A stretch of 64,000 nucleotides of DNA from CAVQCT01 sp964371785 (GTDB lineage Bacteria > Zixibacteria > MSB-5A5 > GN15 > FEB-12). Shown here piece after piece: positions 62,650 through 64,000 of the stretch (positions are counted from its first letter, which is position 1; every line of letters begins with the position of its first letter). The stretch lies in assembly GCA_964371785.1 (NCBI GenBank), contig CAYJOL010000003.1, positions 310,001 through 374,000 on the forward strand. Reading direction: 5' to 3'. A program made the position numbers and the translations under genes. Under the pieces are notes generated by a model. It saw nothing but the letters and a program-made list of their open reading frames with translations, was not told where the DNA came from and did not search any database.

Positions 62650-64000
62650 ATGAACGAAGTAAAAAAGACAGTGTTATTCGGACTCGTTGCGATCGTGCTG
62701 GTGGTATCGGCTTTTGTTTTATCGCCGCGACGTATCACCCCGGAGGCGTTCGCCGATCAGGGACAGCCATTTTTCCCGGAATTCACCGATCCGAACGAGG
62801 CAACAACGCTCGAGGTTGTTGATTTCGACGAAAGCACGGGCGAGGCCCACCCGTTCAAGGTAACGTTCAAGAATGGCAAATGGACAATTCCGTCACATTA
62901 TGATTATCCCGCCGACGGTAAAGACCGATTGGCCAAAACAGCGGCCGGTGTTATTGACATCAAGAAGGATGAGTTCAGGACGGACAATGTCTCCGACCAT
63001 GACGGGCTGGGGGTTCTCGATCCAATGGACCAGACCGGCTCGCTTTCCGGCCGGGGAGAGCGCGTGACGATAAAAGGTGAAAACGACAAGGTACTGGCGG
63101 ACATCATCATTGGTAAGCCAGTTGCCGGCAAGCAGGGATTTCGCTATGTGCGCCTGCCCGACCAGAACCGAGTCTATGCCGTGAAGATGGACATCGATAT
63201 TTCGACCAATTTCGATGACTGGATTGACCGCGACCTTTTGCATCTGACAAAGGACAAAATCCAGATGGTCGATCTCAAGGACTACTCCATTGATGAGCGG
63301 ACTTTTACCGTTCAGAATCGGGACAATCTGGTTCTGACTAAAGCGGACAGCAAGTGGACCGCCAATAAACTGACCGGCGCTCAGAAACTTGACTCAACAA
63401 GAGTCGATTCTTTACTGGCCGCAATTGCGGCGGTGCAAATTGTCGGAGTGCGACCGAAACCCGAGGGGCTGTCGGCAAGTCTCAAACAGACGGCCGACCA
63501 GAAACAGATTACCCAGAACGATGTTATGTCGCTCCAGTCGAAAGGGTTCTATTTCACGCGGCAAGGTCAGTTGATGTCCAATGAAGGCGAGCTCCAGGTA
63601 GGAAGCTCCGACGGCATTCTGTATACGCTCCGATTTGGCGAAGTGGTTTATGGTTCCGGCGTGGCAATTACAGCCGGGACACCGGACTCATCTTCGGCTG
63701 ATAAAGGTAAAGCTTCGGAGAACCGGTATCTTTTCATTACGGCAGATTTCGACCCGTCCTATCTGAAAGAACCGCCCAAACCCGGCAATATGGATTTCCA
63801 GACAAAAGCGGACAGCGCTATGACCGTGCAGGACAGAAAGAACAAAGAGCTGTTCGCGAAACATCAACAGTGGCGGCAAAGAGTCGATACCGGCACCAAG
63901 CTGGCCAAAGACTTAAGCGATCGATTCGCCGACTGGTACTATGTAATTTCGGCTGACAGCTACAACAAGATCCACCAGGAGCGGACTCAGTTGCTGGCAA
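62650..64000 (+). CDS. DUF4340-domain envelope protein (3' partial)
   Basis: Starts at ATG 62650, 3 bases after the permease stop, and is open to the window edge (450 codons visible). One N-terminal membrane helix (about 7-26, LFGLVAIVLVVSAFVLS), then a large extracytoplasmic part with repeated beta units such as NGKWTIPSHYDYPAD and DSKWTANKLTG, typical of DUF4340. DUF4340 genes commonly follow GldG-like genes, so it is probably the accessory subunit of this exporter. Confidence 0.88.
   Translation, partial: MNEVKKTVLFGLVAIVLVVSAFVLSPRRITPEAFADQGQPFFPEFTDPNEATTLEVVDFDESTGEAHPFKVTFKNGKWTIPSHYDYPADGKDRLAKTAAGVIDIKKDEFRTDNVSDHDGLGVLDPMDQTGSLSGRGERVTIKGENDKVLADIIIGKPVAGKQGFRYVRLPDQNRVYAVKMDIDISTNFDDWIDRDLLHLTKDKIQMVDLKDYSIDERTFTVQNRDNLVLTKADSKWTANKLTGAQKLDSTRVDSLLAAIAAVQIVGVRPKPEGLSASLKQTADQKQITQNDVMSLQSKGFYFTRQGQLMSNEGELQVGSSDGILYTLRFGEVVYGSGVAITAGTPDSSSADKGKASENRYLFITADFDPSYLKEPPKPGNMDFQTKADSAMTVQDRKNKELFAKHQQWRQRVDTGTKLAKDLSDRFADWYYVISADSYNKIHQERTQLLA

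Overview
The window looks like a chromosomal contig of a Gram-negative, uncultured-type bacterium. Periplasmic and envelope proteins are common (signal peptidase, DsbD-like reductase, signal peptides, a GldFG-like ABC system, LTA-synthase-like sulfatase), and GC is moderately high. A very large secreted C25 peptidase ends in a dockerin-like pair of calcium loops of a kind I associate with FCB-group candidate phyla such as Zixibacteria. That placement is inference; no rRNA gene is present to fix it.

Layout. 2-8958: end of a DUF2723/TPR membrane protein, a DNA-binding HTH/DUF2087 protein, a DinB-like protein and an SDR on the minus strand; then an M23 peptidase, an ECF-type sigma factor and a CopA ATPase. 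8959-12741: a looser region with a secreted alpha/beta hydrolase, two decayed gene fragments and an unknown secreted protein. 12742-16539: two complete two-component systems in a row (NarL type, then OmpR type). 16617-23238: a housekeeping run from a near-consensus promoter (pth, rpsF, rpsR, DUF2232, rplI, bifunctional nuclease, LppC-like lipoprotein, three small unknown genes), closed by a terminator. 23265-28595: minus-strand genes (TPR protein, gyrB with a DUF721/DciA gene, GIN-domain protein, zinc-ribbon protein, two small genes), most with their own terminator. 28810-29317: a promoter-to-terminator unit on the minus strand with no convincing ORF but several exact, nested complementary segments; I interpret it as a structured non-coding RNA. 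29603-35117: lepB, hemW, an LTA-synthase-like sulfatase, tadA and two membrane proteins.

35114-41800 is the accessory zone. A tRNA-Ser(CGA) is followed by an AT-richer 1,348-residue gene combining exported HEAT-like repeats, a transmembrane segment and a cytoplasmic NACHT/STAND-type NTPase. Then come a REP-associated tyrosine transposase (RAYT) flanked by exact inverted GTAG-headed hairpins, a 197-bp perfect tandem duplication, and a field of dispersed repeats. These repeats also sit on both sides of the tRNA.

41842-64000: secreted and membrane proteins, a GT39 glycosyltransferase, DinB and VOC-fold proteins, msrA, a CoA transferase, a DsbD-like reductase with a redoxin lipoprotein, the giant C25 peptidase, and a GldA / GldF-GldG fusion / DUF4340 operon that runs off the right edge. 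The strongest candidates for something undescribed are the transmembrane HEAT-NACHT protein beside the tRNA and the structured RNA at 28.8-29.3 kb.
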